The position numbers and the translations under genes were made by a program. Shown piece by piece: positions 9,333 through 17,834 of a DNA stretch of 64,000 nucleotides; the stretch's first letter is position 1; each line of letters begins with the position of its first letter. The notes under the pieces were generated by a model. The model was given only the letters and a program-made list of their open reading frames with translations, made no database searches and had not been told where the DNA came from. The stretch is from Streptomyces olivochromogenes (GTDB taxonomy: Bacteria; Actinomycetota; Actinomycetes; Streptomycetales; Streptomycetaceae): positions 1 to 64,000 of the forward strand of contig NZ_JADDRL010000025.1 in NCBI RefSeq assembly GCF_021538895.1, written 5' to 3'.

Positions 9333-9568
9333 CCAAGCTCCGCCGGAAGATGCACCACAGCATGCTCGGCAACTGCTACTGCGCTCGCCTCATTGAAATG
9401 GACTGCGACTTGGAGTCGATCTGCGAGTACTACACCTCTTCGTCACCACCATCGGGTTCCGGCCCACGCTCGAACGCTGGCGGGATGTCGCGGCGGCCAA
9501 GGGCCAAATCGCCCGCGAGCAGATCTTCGACGGCCTCCTGGCCCGACTCGGCCTACAGGCCGGGTGAC
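9333..9568 (+). pseudogene. Unidentified gene remnant
   Basis: Two pieces with protein-like composition lie in different frames: KMHHSMLGNCYCARLIEMD near 9345-9420, then a piece reading TIGFRPTLERWRDVAAAKG and ending LGLQAG with a stop at 9566-9568. A single frameshift near 9435 would join them. I do not recognise the family. Confidence 0.3.
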
Positions 9569-9969
9569 GGCATCATCCGTCGGGCGGGACGCCAAAAACC
9601 CGTGTTCCGATAGCGCCACCAGTAGAGGACAGTGCGATCGTCGGGACACGCGGCCAGCTGAATGCCTGTGGGCTCGAAGTGGTCTCGCTCGGGATTGATA
9701 GGGCGCCAGCTTCGGTCCATCGGTTCGTCGTCCTCAGGCGGGCGGACATGCTCCACGGACCGTTCCTCGCAAGCTCCGAAAGCCTGGTAGTTCTCCTGGG
9801 CCTCGATCAGCGAAGGTCGGTTTGCTCCGCCTGAGTAGTCCGGCCAACGAAGCTGGATAGCGTCGTCCTCCCAGAAGCAGACTGGACAGATCTGATACGA
9901 GCCCGGCGGCTCATCCATAGTCAGACGGCCACAGCTCACGCAGGGGTACTTCAGGATCACGCCCGTCAT
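9553..9969 (-). CDS. CPCC-type cysteine-rich protein
   Basis: This is a 138-residue protein. The N-terminal 45 residues contain YPCVSCGRLTM and YQICPVCFWEDD, a four-cysteine knuckle typical of CPCC-family proteins (known as a domain, function unclear, probably zinc-binding). The conserved tract after the cysteines (WPDYSGGANRPSL) also fits. The first motif reads CVSC instead of the usual CPCC. I chose the ATG at 9969 over an upstream TTG because a G-rich stretch precedes it. The gene overlaps the tail of the remnant on the other strand by 16 bases. Confidence 0.75.
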   Translation of the reverse strand: MTGVILKYPCVSCGRLTMDEPPGSYQICPVCFWEDDAIQLRWPDYSGGANRPSLIEAQENYQAFGACEERSVEHVRPPEDDEPMDRSWRPINPERDHFEPTGIQLAACPDDRTVLYWWRYRNTGFWRPARRMMPSPGL

Positions 9970-10039
9970 CCTGTCCGACCCCACCGCGAGGACCAACTGG
10001 TTTCTAGGGAGTTGACAGGGAGACCCGCATATTAGATGG

Positions 10040-11072
10040 GTGCCCAGGGGCAGGGTTCGCTACGACAACTTGAAGGCCGCGGTCGTCAAGGTGATCGGGT
10101 TCGCCCGGGAACGGAAGGAGAGTGCACGGTGGCTCGCCTTCCGTGAGCACTACGGCGTCGACAGTTTCTGCTGCCGCCCCGGCCTGGCCGGCGCCCACGA
10201 GAAGGGCGGCGTCGAGGGCGACATCGGCCGCTTCCGCCGCAACCATTTCGTTCCCGTCCCGGAGGTCGGCTCGCTGGCCGAGCTGAACACGCTGGTCGAG
10301 CGGTGGGACGAGGAGGACGAGGCCCGCCGGATCCGGATGCGGCCACGCACGGTCGGGGAGTATTTCGCCGTCGAGCAGCCACTACTGGCGCCGCTGCCCA
10401 CCGAAGTGTTCGACGCCGGGCAGGTCATCGAGACCCGGGTGGACCGGCACAGCCGCGTCTGGGCCCGGGCCGGTCTCTACTCGGTGCCGGCCCGCTACAT
10501 CGAGCGCAGGGTCCGCCTCGTGCTGCACGCCAACGAGCTGGCCGTCTACGACGGCCCCACCGAGATCGCCCGCCACGAGCGGCTGGTCGCCAAGGCCAGC
10601 GAGCGTCTCGAACTCGATCACTACCTGGACACGCTGCTGCGCAAGCCGGGGGTGCCCTGCCCGGGGCGACCGCGCTGGAACAGGCTCGCAGGCGGGCAAG
10701 TTCACCCCGATCCACGACGCGTGGTGGTCCGCCGCCCGCAAGGCCCGCGGGGACAAGGCGTGCACGAAAGCTCTGATCGAGGTGCTGCTGTTGCACCGGC
10801 GTATCCCGCACGAGCACCTGGTCGCCGGGCTCGCCGCGTCCTTACGGGTGGGCGCGCCGACCGCGGACGCGGTCGCCCTGGAGGCCCGCAAGGCCGCCGA
10901 ATCCGATGATGATGCCGCCCTGGTCCAGCCCCAGGAGCCGTCTTCCGTGGCCCCGTTGACGCAGTGTCGTCTCACTCACCTTCCGCCCGAACTTCGGCCG
11001 TTGCCCTCGCTGGCCGCCCATGACCAGCTGCTGCACCGTCGTCCCGCCGCGCCGAAGGAGTCGCTGCCGTGA
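10040..11072 (+). pseudogene. IstA-like transposase (IS21), 5'-truncated and frameshifted
   Basis: The first open piece encodes the C-terminal half of the DDE core and the region after it (RYDNLKAAVVKVIGFAR, HEKGGVEGDIGRFRRNHFVP, GLYSVPARYIERRV). After LLRKPG near 10650 the frame is lost. It resumes in other frames and ends with KALIEVLLLHRRIPHEHLVAG in the frame that stops at 11072. The N-terminal helix-turn-helix and the first Asp of the DDE triad are missing. IstA is normally about 500 residues; less than 350 remain, in at least two frames. Confidence 0.85.
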
Positions 11073-11863
11073 GTACTCCCAGCCGTCACCGGATGAGCGA
11101 GCAGGCGGCGGAGACCGCCGTGGTCGGCGCCTGCCGCATGCTGAGGCTGCCCACCATCCGTGCGAAGTTCCCCGACCTGGCCGAGCAGGCGTCCCGCGAG
11201 CAGATGTCCTACCTCACCTTCCTCGCCGAGCTGTTGCCGGCCGAGTGCGACGACCGGGCCCGGCCCCGTTCCGAGCGCCGGATCAAGGCCGCCGCGTTCC
11301 CGAGGCAGAAGTCGGTCCGGGAGTTCGACTTCGACACCCACCCCAGCATCGACCCCGCCGTGATCCACACCCTGGCCACCTCCGAGTGGGTGAAGAAGGC
11401 CCAGCCCCTCTGCCTGATCGGAGATTCCGGCACCGGCAAGTCCCACCTGCTGATCGCGTTGGGCACCGAGGCAGCAATGGCTGGTTTCCGGGTGAAGTAC
11501 ACCCTGGCGACGAAGCTCGTGAACGAACTGGTCGAGGCAGCGGACGAGAAGCAGCTGAGCCAGACCATCGCCCGCTACGGACGCGTCGACCTTTTGTGCA
11601 TCGTCGAACTCGGCTACATGGAACTCAACCATCATGGCGCCGAGTTGATGTTCCAGGTGCTGACAGAACGGGAGGAGAACAAGGCCATCGCGATCGCCTG
11701 CAACGAGTCCTTCGGCGGCTGGACCAAGACCTTCACCGATCCCCGGCTCTGCACCGCGATCGTCGACCGGCTCACCTTCAACGGCACGATCATCGAGACC
11801 GGCACCGACTCCTACCGACTCGCCCACACCCGGAGCAGTGCCGAGCAGCCAGCCGCTGCCTGA
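11069..11863 (+). CDS. istB: IstB-like ATP-binding protein of an IS21 element
   Basis: This is a 264-residue AAA+ helper ATPase that in IS21 transposition loads onto target DNA and stimulates IstA. The Walker A motif is intact (GDSGTGKSH, residues 118-126). Walker B, normally LLCIDELGY in this family, reads LLCIVELGY: the Mg-coordinating Asp is Val at residue 179. Length is normal. The start overlaps the end of the istA remnant by 4 bases (GTGA). The Asp-to-Val change and the dead istA indicate an inactive element. Confidence 0.85.
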   Translation: MSTPSRHRMSEQAAETAVVGACRMLRLPTIRAKFPDLAEQASREQMSYLTFLAELLPAECDDRARPRSERRIKAAAFPRQKSVREFDFDTHPSIDPAVIHTLATSEWVKKAQPLCLIGDSGTGKSHLLIALGTEAAMAGFRVKYTLATKLVNELVEAADEKQLSQTIARYGRVDLLCIVELGYMELNHHGAELMFQVLTEREENKAIAIACNESFGGWTKTFTDPRLCTAIVDRLTFNGTIIETGTDSYRLAHTRSSAEQPAAA

Positions 11864-11864
11864 C

Positions 11865-11899
11865 TGTCCTCTGACGCTGAAACTTGACCGATTGCCACT
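11865..11899 (+). repeat. 35-bp inverted repeat, left copy (probable IS21 end)
   Basis: The 35 bases after istB are found again, reverse-complemented, at 14220-14254 with 2 mismatches. The core reads CTGACGCTGAA and CTTGACCGATTGCCACT. It is most simply the right terminus of the IS21 element. Confidence 0.75.
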
Positions 11900-11946
11900 G
11901 ATTCCTAATGCCGTCTGTCAACTCGTCCGAGCAGCTTCGTGGGCGG

Positions 11947-12372
11947 TCAGGCGGACAACGAAACGAGAGTCGTGACGATGGACCGCTTGCGAAGTCCTTC
12001 CGCCAGATGCGCCATTTCCACGGACGTGCCGACCATGCCGGCTCCACTCAGCTCGGCGGCCGTCAGCCGGGCTTCGCCCAGCGACAGGTGGCGCATTTCG
12101 CGCAGGGCTCGCAACACGGGGACGAGACTGGCTTCCTCGGTCGCCAGGCGAAGCCGAGTTGCCCCGTGCTCGGCAAGCAGTGCCTGTCTGATCTCTTGGG
12201 GAGCTGGGCCTGCGCCCGTCTCGCACCACGCGTTGGGGCAGGCTTGGCATCGCCCTTCAATGCCCCAGCGCAGCTGGCCCCGGTCGACGAACTGACCAAG
12301 ATCGCGGACCAATACGCCACCACAGGCCACGCAGGTCGAGGTGACCTTCACTCCCTGTGTGACGGTGATCAT
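11947..12372 (-). CDS. Hypothetical protein with a zinc-ribbon-like N-terminus
   Basis: This is a 141-residue protein with an ATG at 12372 preceded by GGGGAG. The N-terminal half holds CVACGG and, 29 residues on, CQACPNAWC, which could form a small metal site. The C-terminal half is helical (RQALLAEHGATRLRLATEE). It looks like a conserved Streptomyces protein, possibly a DNA-binding accessory, but I cannot name a family. It lies between the IS21 end and the IS110 transposase. Confidence 0.55.
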   Translation of the reverse strand: MITVTQGVKVTSTCVACGGVLVRDLGQFVDRGQLRWGIEGRCQACPNAWCETGAGPAPQEIRQALLAEHGATRLRLATEEASLVPVLRALREMRHLSLGEARLTAAELSGAGMVGTSVEMAHLAEGLRKRSIVTTLVSLSA

Positions 12373-12470
12373 TGGTATTTCTCCCCACGATGTCGTTCTG
12401 TCTGATCCTGCCGCAAGCACTGCAGGCCGGCGACTGAGTTGTCCGCGGATCAGGGTTCGGCAACGGGGCG

Positions 12471-13660
12471 TCATGCGACGAGTGGTTCCGGTGGCGCGGC
12501 CTGGTAGCACCGTCCATCGCGGAGGAGAGCCCACAGGACGTTGACGCGGCGGCGGGCGAGGGCGAGGACGGCCTGGGCGTGGAGTTTTCCCTCGGCGCGT
12601 TTGCGGTCGTAGAACTGACGCGACTCGTCGCAGTGTCGGATGCTGAACAACGCCGACGTGTAGAAGATGCGTTGGAGGCGGCGGTTGTATCGCTGCGGGC
12701 GTCGCAGGTTGCCGCTGATCCTTCCGGAGTCGCGGGGCACCGGGGCGACGCCGCCGAAACCGGCGAGGCGGACGGCGGTGCCGAAGACGGTCATGTCGCC
12801 GCCGGTGGCGGCCAGGAACTCGGCGCCGAGGATGACGCCCATGCCAGGCATGCTGTTGATCACGCCGAAGGCGTGGTGGTCGCGAAACCGGGCCTCGATC
12901 GCCTTGTCGAGCTCGGTGACCTGCTGGTTGAGGAGCATCACCTCCTTCGCCAGTGTGTGCACCAGCTCGGCGGCCAGCTTCTCGCCGGGCAGGCTGGTGT
13001 GCTGCCGTTCGGCGGCCTGGACGGCGGTCTCGGCGAGCCGGTCGGGGCGGACGGCGTGGCGGTTGCGCAGCCAGGTCTCGAGCCGCTTGGCGCCGATTCG
13101 GCGGATGGCCGCAGGGGTCTGGTAGCCGGTCAGCAGGGTGAGCGGGCCGGCGTTGGTGAGATCCAACGCCCGTTCCAGGCCGGGGAAGAGGCTGGTGAGT
13201 TGGGCGCGGAGGCGGTTGACGGTGCGGGTGCGGTCGGCGACCAGGTCGATGCGGCGGCCGGGAGGATCTTGAGGTCGGTGATGGTGTCGTCGCCGGTGCG
13301 TAAGGGGTGCAGGTCGCGTCGGACGCGGACCTGATCGGCGATGACGGCGGCGTCCTTGGCGTTGGTCTTGCCCTCGCCGCGGTAGCTCTCGGAGGCGCGA
13401 TGGATGGCCCAACCGGAGATGTAATGCAGCGGCTGGTCGTGGTTGAGGAGTATCGCGATGACCAGGGCGGCTCCGCCGTCGGCCAGGTCGATGCCCCAGG
13501 TCACCTCGTCGCCCAAGGCCAGGACATCGGCCAAGAGTTCGAGCAGTTCGGGTTCGTCATTGGCGACGCGACGTGACAGCAGCCGGTGGCCGCTCTCGTC
13601 GATCGCGGCGCAGTGGTGGTGGGCTTTGCCTGCGTCGATGCCAGCCCAGATCGCGGCCAT
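12471..13660 (-). pseudogene. IS110-family transposase, frameshifted
   Basis: The N-terminal RuvC-like DEDD domain (start ATG 13660) begins WAGIDAGKAHHHCAAIDESG and contains GKTNAKDAAVIADQVR. The C-terminal Transposase_20 domain (MPGMGVILGAEFLAATGG, LAGFGGVAPVPRDSG, Ser in SGRISG, then a conserved Arg/Tyr-rich helix) lies in another frame and ends at 12471. The frame changes near 13262, where the expected ILTSRRLDLVADRTR-like tract is split after LKILP. Apart from that one-base shift both domains look complete, so the inactivation may be recent. Family knowledge: IS110 enzymes use a structured non-coding RNA from the element's end. Confidence 0.85.
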
Positions 13661-13956
13661 GTGGTGCCTCCGTGCGGTGTGCTGCTGGTTCCTCCCACGG
13701 ACGACCTCGCTGTCGATTCCCTACGGAGCGATCATTCGCAATTCCTAATTGGCAGCCGAGTCGTCGTGGGGCGCCGGGCGGCCAATCGATGGAAGCCTCG
13801 AACGGCAGAAGTTTGAAAGCCACACCCGGCACCCCTGGGTGGGTGAACCATACGAAGGGCGCGCCGCCTCCCGCAGACAACGTAGGGAAGTTTGACCTCT
13901 GTGTGAGCCACGACCCTTCGTCCGTTCCCCTTCAGGCCCGCGGATATGCTCGCGCC
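13661..13956 (-). other. Non-coding region upstream of the IS110 transposase
   Basis: About 200-300 bases on the 5' side of the transposase contain no gene on either strand. In IS110 elements of this group the non-coding end upstream of the ORF carries the bridge RNA, so this is the place to look. I have not folded it. The sequence CGATCATTCGCAATTCCTAA near 13727-13748 is less GC-rich than its surroundings and may mark a promoter. Confidence 0.4.
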
Positions 13957-14163
13957 ATGCGACGACAGGGACGAATGGTCAAGGCGGCTCGCTGGCTGGT
14001 GGTTTGGGCTGTGTTCACCGTTGTCATGCGCTTCGTCACCGGCTTCGCGGACATCTACAGGGGCTGGTTGACCACGGCGGTGACGTCCGCGGCGGTGGTG
14101 GCCTCCTGGATCCTGGTCCCGTGGTTGCGGTCCCGCAGGGAGCGCAAAGCCACAGCACAGTAA
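13957..14163 (+). CDS. Small membrane protein
   Basis: This is a 68-residue protein from ATG 13957. Two hydrophobic segments (about residues 12-30 and 38-57) follow a basic start, and a basic tail ends it (RSRRERKATAQ). Composition and size fit a small Streptomyces inner-membrane protein. No family recognised, and no clear ribosome-binding site. Confidence 0.5.
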   Translation: MRRQGRMVKAARWLVVWAVFTVVMRFVTGFADIYRGWLTTAVTSAAVVASWILVPWLRSRRERKATAQ

Positions 14164-14219
14164 CCAGACGGCGAACTTCGAGCGCTGTCCCCCGGATGAA
14201 ACTCGTCGGTCAAACTTCA

Positions 14220-14254
14220 AGTGGCAATCGGTCAAGGTTCAGCGTCAGCGGACA
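14220..14254 (-). repeat. 35-bp inverted repeat, right copy
   Basis: This is the reverse complement of 11865-11899 with 33 of 35 positions identical. It would be the end of a second, otherwise missing, IS21-type copy. It lies just before the second phosphotransferase remnant. Confidence 0.72.
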
Positions 14255-14411
14255 CTGACTGCAGCCCCGGCGGCGTTGCTGAAACTCATCGACATTGCAG
14301 ACGCCGACCCCACCCAGTCGTTGCTGGAACTCACCGGCAGGCGTTGCTGCCCGTCATCGACATACTCAAACCGCTTGGCCGGCATTCCGCAGCGGCACCC
14401 GGACAGCCCCT

Positions 14412-14690
14412 TCAGCAGCGGTGCAGTTCCTCAGTCCACGTCCGGAGCTGGTCTTCGAGGACAAGGCTGTCGCCACGGGCCACGGTCTGGAGCATCATGG
14501 CGCACGCGACGGCTTCGGCGGCCACGCTGGCCGGACTGCCCAGGACGGGGAAGGTGTCGCGGACGCGGGCGGCGGTGTCCGGCTGGAGCAGCGTGTAGAC
14601 GTAGAGGGCGGCCGCGTCGAAACCCTCCGGAGCCCGGCCCCAGCCCTCCCAGCCCAGAACCGCAGAGGCGCGGTGAGATTCGCCAGTGCC
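14412..14690 (-). pseudogene. Broken phosphotransferase gene, copy 2 (3' part only)
   Basis: It encodes a diverged copy of the C-terminal part of the phosphotransferase at 6542-7504: GWEGWGRAPEGFDAAALY, then VYTLLQPDTAARVRDTFP, and LVLEDQLRTWTEELH. The DNA is roughly 85% identical by eye over about 270 bases. Upstream, ANLTAPLRF lies in another frame, so a one-base loss separates the catalytic loop from the rest. It is at a different position from the shift in copy 1, and here the WGRAPEGF frame is intact. The N-terminal half is absent. Confidence 0.72.
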
Positions 14691-15164
14691 CCTCTCAGCG
14701 GGCCGGACCATACTGAACGCATGGATCGCGGTGACGAAAACGACGACCTCCCCAGTCGGCCCGGGGAAGGAAAGGGATCACCTCAGGACCCAGGAGCTCG
14801 CCGCGATGCAGCGTGAGCTCATCGACGGCATCGCCAGCCCGGCGGCCTCATTCCGCCCCTCGCGCAGCCAGTCGCCACCGCCGCGCCCGGCTGACGCAGT
14901 GGCCCGTGGCCAGCACGGTAGAACAGGTCACCCCGACTGGTGGCAATTTGCAGACGCCGCTCAGCGGACGCTCAACCCAAAGATCATCCCATCCCATCAG
15001 CCAACGTGACAGCGCCTGGTGACGTGGTGACGGTCAGCGGCACGGCACCCTGCACTGGAGGCGGACGCATCGTGCTCGGCGACGTCACCGGCCGGATCCG
15101 GGCCGCGGGAGACTCCCGACCGCCGGAACGCCGGTGGCCCGCCCTCCATCTGCCTTGGGGATCT
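14691..15164. other. Boundary region left of the cluster, no gene
   Basis: About 470 bases with only short random-looking frames lie between the phosphotransferase remnant and the thioesterase gene. It probably marks the left edge of the biosynthetic cluster. Confidence 0.45.
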
Positions 15165-15968
15165 TCAGGCTTCAGCCGTCAGCGCGTTCAGCGTCCGGCG
15201 GAGCCAGGCCAGAAAGGCCGGGCGGCTCGCCAGCATATGGCCCGCCGGGACGATCTCGACCAGGCAGTCGGCCGTAGTCTCCTCCGACCAACGGTGCAGC
15301 CCGGCCGGGTCGACCAGCGGATCGCTCTCACCCGCCAGCGCCCGAACCGGGCAGCTCAGCACGGGATGACGGCCGCGTCGATAAAGCTCGGCAAGCCGGG
15401 CGTCGGCGCGCAGTACGGGGAGGAAGGGGTCGATCAGATCCGGCTTGTCGAGCAGGGCGATCGGCACGCCGTCGAGCTCCCGCAGCTGTTCGAGCAGCCG
15501 GTCCCTCGGCAGACCGTACAGTGGTATCGAGGGGTGTGAGACGCCAGGACCGTTGCGGCCGGAGACCAGGAGGGCGGCCGGCTCGCCCAGGGAAGGGCGC
15601 AGGGCGTGGGCGAGTTCGTAGGCCAGCAGAGCGCCGAAGCTGTGGCCGTAGAGGAGGTAGGGGCCGTCCGCCTCGGCCCTGATCCGTGTGGCGAGGTCCA
15701 CGACGAGGGTGGCAAGCCGGTCGGGGGGCGGCTCGTCCCAGCGCGTGCCGCGGCCGGGCAGTTCCACCGGGCGGACGCGGACGTGGGAGGCAACATGGCG
15801 ACTCCACGGAGCGAACCCCGCTGAGCTGCCGCCCGCGTGCGGCAGGCAGAAGAGCTGGGGTCGCACCGGCCGGCTCCTCACGTCCGCGACCGAGTCGCCC
15901 GCTGATCCGAGGTGGTGGACCGTTGGCAAGCCGTCTGTTCCCGAGCCGTCTGCTCCGCGGTCGTCCAT
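15165..15968 (-). CDS. Type II thioesterase
   Basis: This is a 267-residue alpha/beta-hydrolase of the GrsT/PltG-type editing thioesterase family. The nucleophile motif is GHSFG (at about residue 129), the acid is in GESDPL, and the catalytic His in PAGHM. The oxyanion-region signature LFCLPHAGGSSAGF is typical. In the cytosol it should remove stalled or wrong acyl groups from carrier proteins, or release a pyrrolyl/polyketide intermediate. The ATG at 15968 has GGAGAGG upstream. It is the last gene of a leftward series behind two TetR genes, with a 29-base gap. Confidence 0.93.
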   Translation of the reverse strand: MDDRGADGSGTDGLPTVHHLGSAGDSVADVRSRPVRPQLFCLPHAGGSSAGFAPWSRHVASHVRVRPVELPGRGTRWDEPPPDRLATLVVDLATRIRAEADGPYLLYGHSFGALLAYELAHALRPSLGEPAALLVSGRNGPGVSHPSIPLYGLPRDRLLEQLRELDGVPIALLDKPDLIDPFLPVLRADARLAELYRRGRHPVLSCPVRALAGESDPLVDPAGLHRWSEETTADCLVEIVPAGHMLASRPAFLAWLRRTLNALTAEA

Positions 15969-15997
15969 GGCGGGCCTCTCCGAGCCAGGGCTCTGTT

Positions 15998-16615
15998 TCA
16001 GTGGCCGGGCAAGTGGGTGGAGTGTTCGCTGTGGTCGGTGAGAAAGTGCTGGGCCACGGGCGCGAGGAGGGCGATCAGGTCGTCCATGTCTGCGGACGCC
16101 AGCGGTTCCACGGGCGTGATGTGCCGCACCACCATGAGCCCGATCAGCTGGGCGCCGATCATGACGGTGTGGGGGCAGGGTCCGGAGGCGTCCGGGAACA
16201 GGCGGCGCAGGGCTTCGGCGAGGTGTTGACCGGCGTCCCTCTGTGTCACCGAGCTACGGATCAGGGCAAGGACCGCGCTGCGCCGCTCCTCGGACTCCCA
16301 CAACGGCAGTTCGCGGCGGAGCAGTTCCTCTCCGGTGAGTTCCGGGCCGCCGGGTGCCGCGTCGTCCCGGGCGTACACGACGAGTCGGCTGGCCTCGCGC
16401 AGCGCCGCGGTGAGCACACCGTCCCTGGAACCGAAGTAGTAGTGGACCAGGCTGGTGTTGACCCCGGCGCCGTGGGCGATGCCGCGTACGGTACTGCCCC
16501 CGAAACCGTGTTCCGACAGCTCCTCCCGAGCGGCTCGGAGGATGAGGGCACGGCTGGCGGTGCGGTGCGGGAGGGGGCGCTTGCTCCACTTCCCGGCCTC
16601 AGCTCCGTACGGCAT
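15998..16615 (-). CDS. TetR-family transcriptional regulator
   Basis: This is a 205-residue TetR protein. The helix-turn-helix (about residues 20-65) contains LSEHGFGGSTVRGIAHGAGV and LVHYYFGSRDGVLTAAL, and the C-terminal ligand domain is of the same type as that of the upstream regulator. Its ATG at 16615 lies inside the last codons of the upstream TetR gene (17-base overlap), so the two are coupled. Two tandem related TetR genes next to a thioesterase suggest graded or dual-ligand control of the cluster or its exporter (inference). Confidence 0.9.
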   Translation of the reverse strand: MPYGAEAGKWSKRPLPHRTASRALILRAAREELSEHGFGGSTVRGIAHGAGVNTSLVHYYFGSRDGVLTAALREASRLVVYARDDAAPGGPELTGEELLRRELPLWESEERRSAVLALIRSSVTQRDAGQHLAEALRRLFPDASGPCPHTVMIGAQLIGLMVVRHITPVEPLASADMDDLIALLAPVAQHFLTDHSEHSTHLPGH

Positions 16616-17243
16616 CGACGCCTCCTGTGGCGGCCACCGCGGCGAGCACCGCGGCGAGTTGGGACTCCAGGCTGAACTCGTCGGCCTGGCAGTCCGCTTC
16701 GCCGCTTGCCGCGGCCAGCCTGTGCAGGGCTCCGGACTCGCACAGCACCGCCAGCCCGAGCAGTTGGGCGGCCACCATGGCACGGCCCAGCTGGTCGTAG
16801 TTCAGCTCATCCTGTTCCAGGTCGGCAGCCGGCTCCCAGAGCAGCCCGGTGACGTAGGAAACCAGGCGGGACCCGGTCGGCCCGTCGGTCAGGGCGGAGG
16901 CCACCAGGGCCCGCCGGCCAAGCGGATCGGTACTCCACAGATCCCTCAGCCGCCGGGTCAGCCGGGCGGCCTGCGAGCCGGTGTCATGCTCGGGGGCGTC
17001 GGGCAACGGGCCGTCCGGCGTGTCGGGTTCCCCGGGCGCCTCTCGGGTCCCGGTGGCACAGCGGCTGGGCTGCAGGGCGGTGCGCAGCAGGCTGTTCCGG
17101 GAACCGAAGTAGTGGTGGATCAGCCGGATGTCCACCTGAGCTCTTCGGGCCACGCCACGCGTCGAGGTGCCGTTGTAGCCGTGTGCCGCCAGCTCTTCCC
17201 GTGCGGCGTCCAGGATGCGGTCTCTGGTCGGTCGACCGTTCAC
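16599..17243 (-). CDS. TetR-family transcriptional regulator
   Basis: This is a 214-residue TetR protein with helix-turn-helix segment LAAHGYNGTSTRGVARRAQV and the usual IHHYFGSRNSLLRTAL. I place the start at GTG 17243 (VNGRPTRDRILDAAREEL), which has AGGGG at the right distance and gives a normal N-terminus. The longer frame up to 17411 adds an unlikely Arg/Pro-rich leader. A promoter element, CACCTACTGT on the coding strand, lies 46-55 bases upstream. The same ten bases precede the ABC exporter operon. Confidence 0.88.
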   Translation of the reverse strand: MNGRPTRDRILDAAREELAAHGYNGTSTRGVARRAQVDIRLIHHYFGSRNSLLRTALQPSRCATGTREAPGEPDTPDGPLPDAPEHDTGSQAARLTRRLRDLWSTDPLGRRALVASALTDGPTGSRLVSYVTGLLWEPAADLEQDELNYDQLGRAMVAAQLLGLAVLCESGALHRLAAASGEADCQADEFSLESQLAAVLAAVAATGGVDAVRS

Positions 17244-17288
17244 GGGCCACCCCTGACGAAGAAGGAATTCATCGAACAGTGAGTTAAT

Positions 17289-17298
17289 ACAGTAGGTG
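17289..17298 (-). promoter_or_regulatory. Shared upstream element CACCTACTGT (TetR gene)
   Basis: Reading on the minus strand, CACCTACTGT is followed by ATTAACTC, a short imperfect palindrome. The identical ten bases occur at 26195-26204 ahead of the ABC exporter operon, also about 40-50 bases before the start codon. A shared operator or promoter box is plausible. Confidence 0.4.
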
Positions 17299-17441
17299 GT
17301 CCTCCGTGTCCGGGACACCTCGGAGGCAAGACATGGCCGGGTTTGACCGGCGGGCCTGGCCGGAGCTCGCGTGCGCCCGGCCCGACCGTCACACGACGCC
17401 GGACCGGGCAACCGCCGCTCAGGCGGCCGGCGCCGAGGCGG

Positions 17442-17732
17442 TCAGGCCCGGCCGGCAGGGTCGCCCTGCAGCGAGACCACCAGCCGGGAAATCGCATCGA
17501 GATTCTTGAAGTGCGCGCCGACGATTTTCTCCGGCGGAACGGCAACCCCGTAGCGGTCAAGAATGTAGGAGATCAATTCTGTGGTGGTGAGCGAGGTGAG
17601 TATCCCCCATTCAAGGAGCGGAGTGCCGGGCTGGAGGCCACCTTCCCCCTCGGGGAGGAAGCGCGTCTCCACATAGCCCGTCAAATCGGCGATGACCTCG
17701 TCGAACCCCGGCAGGTTGGTACTCTCCGGCAT
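17442..17732 (-). CDS. Stand-alone carrier protein for proline/pyrrole (PltL-type PCP)
   Basis: This is a 96-residue carrier protein. It should carry L-prolyl and then pyrrole-2-carboxyl as a phosphopantetheine thioester for the dehydrogenase and possibly the halogenase. The attachment site lies in LLEWGILTSLTTTEL, Ser at about residue 46. The residue before Ser is Thr, where most carriers have Asp (GxDS). An unusual acyl loading or PPTase preference may follow. Helix 2 and the C-terminal helix (ISRLVVSLQ) are normal. It is transcribed leftwards, 102 bases downstream of the PPTase gene. Confidence 0.88.
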   Translation of the reverse strand: MPESTNLPGFDEVIADLTGYVETRFLPEGEGGLQPGTPLLEWGILTSLTTTELISYILDRYGVAVPPEKIVGAHFKNLDAISRLVVSLQGDPAGRA

Positions 17733-17834
17733 GCGCGTGACCTCCGTTGATCTGACCGCAAGGAATGGATTGCCGCGCGGACCATGATGTCCGCGAGCCT
17801 TACACTAGCCAGCACATTCGGGCATTTCTTCGGC

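Larger units (their letters stand above)
10040..11899 (+). mobile_element. Degenerate IS21-family insertion sequence
   Basis: An istA-like gene (broken) is followed by istB with a 4-base overlap, the standard order of IS21 elements. A 35-base sequence directly after istB (11865-11899) recurs inverted at 14220-14254 and is probably the element's right end. I could not define a matching left end near 10010-10040, and the 5' part of istA is missing. The element looks immobile. Confidence 0.75.
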
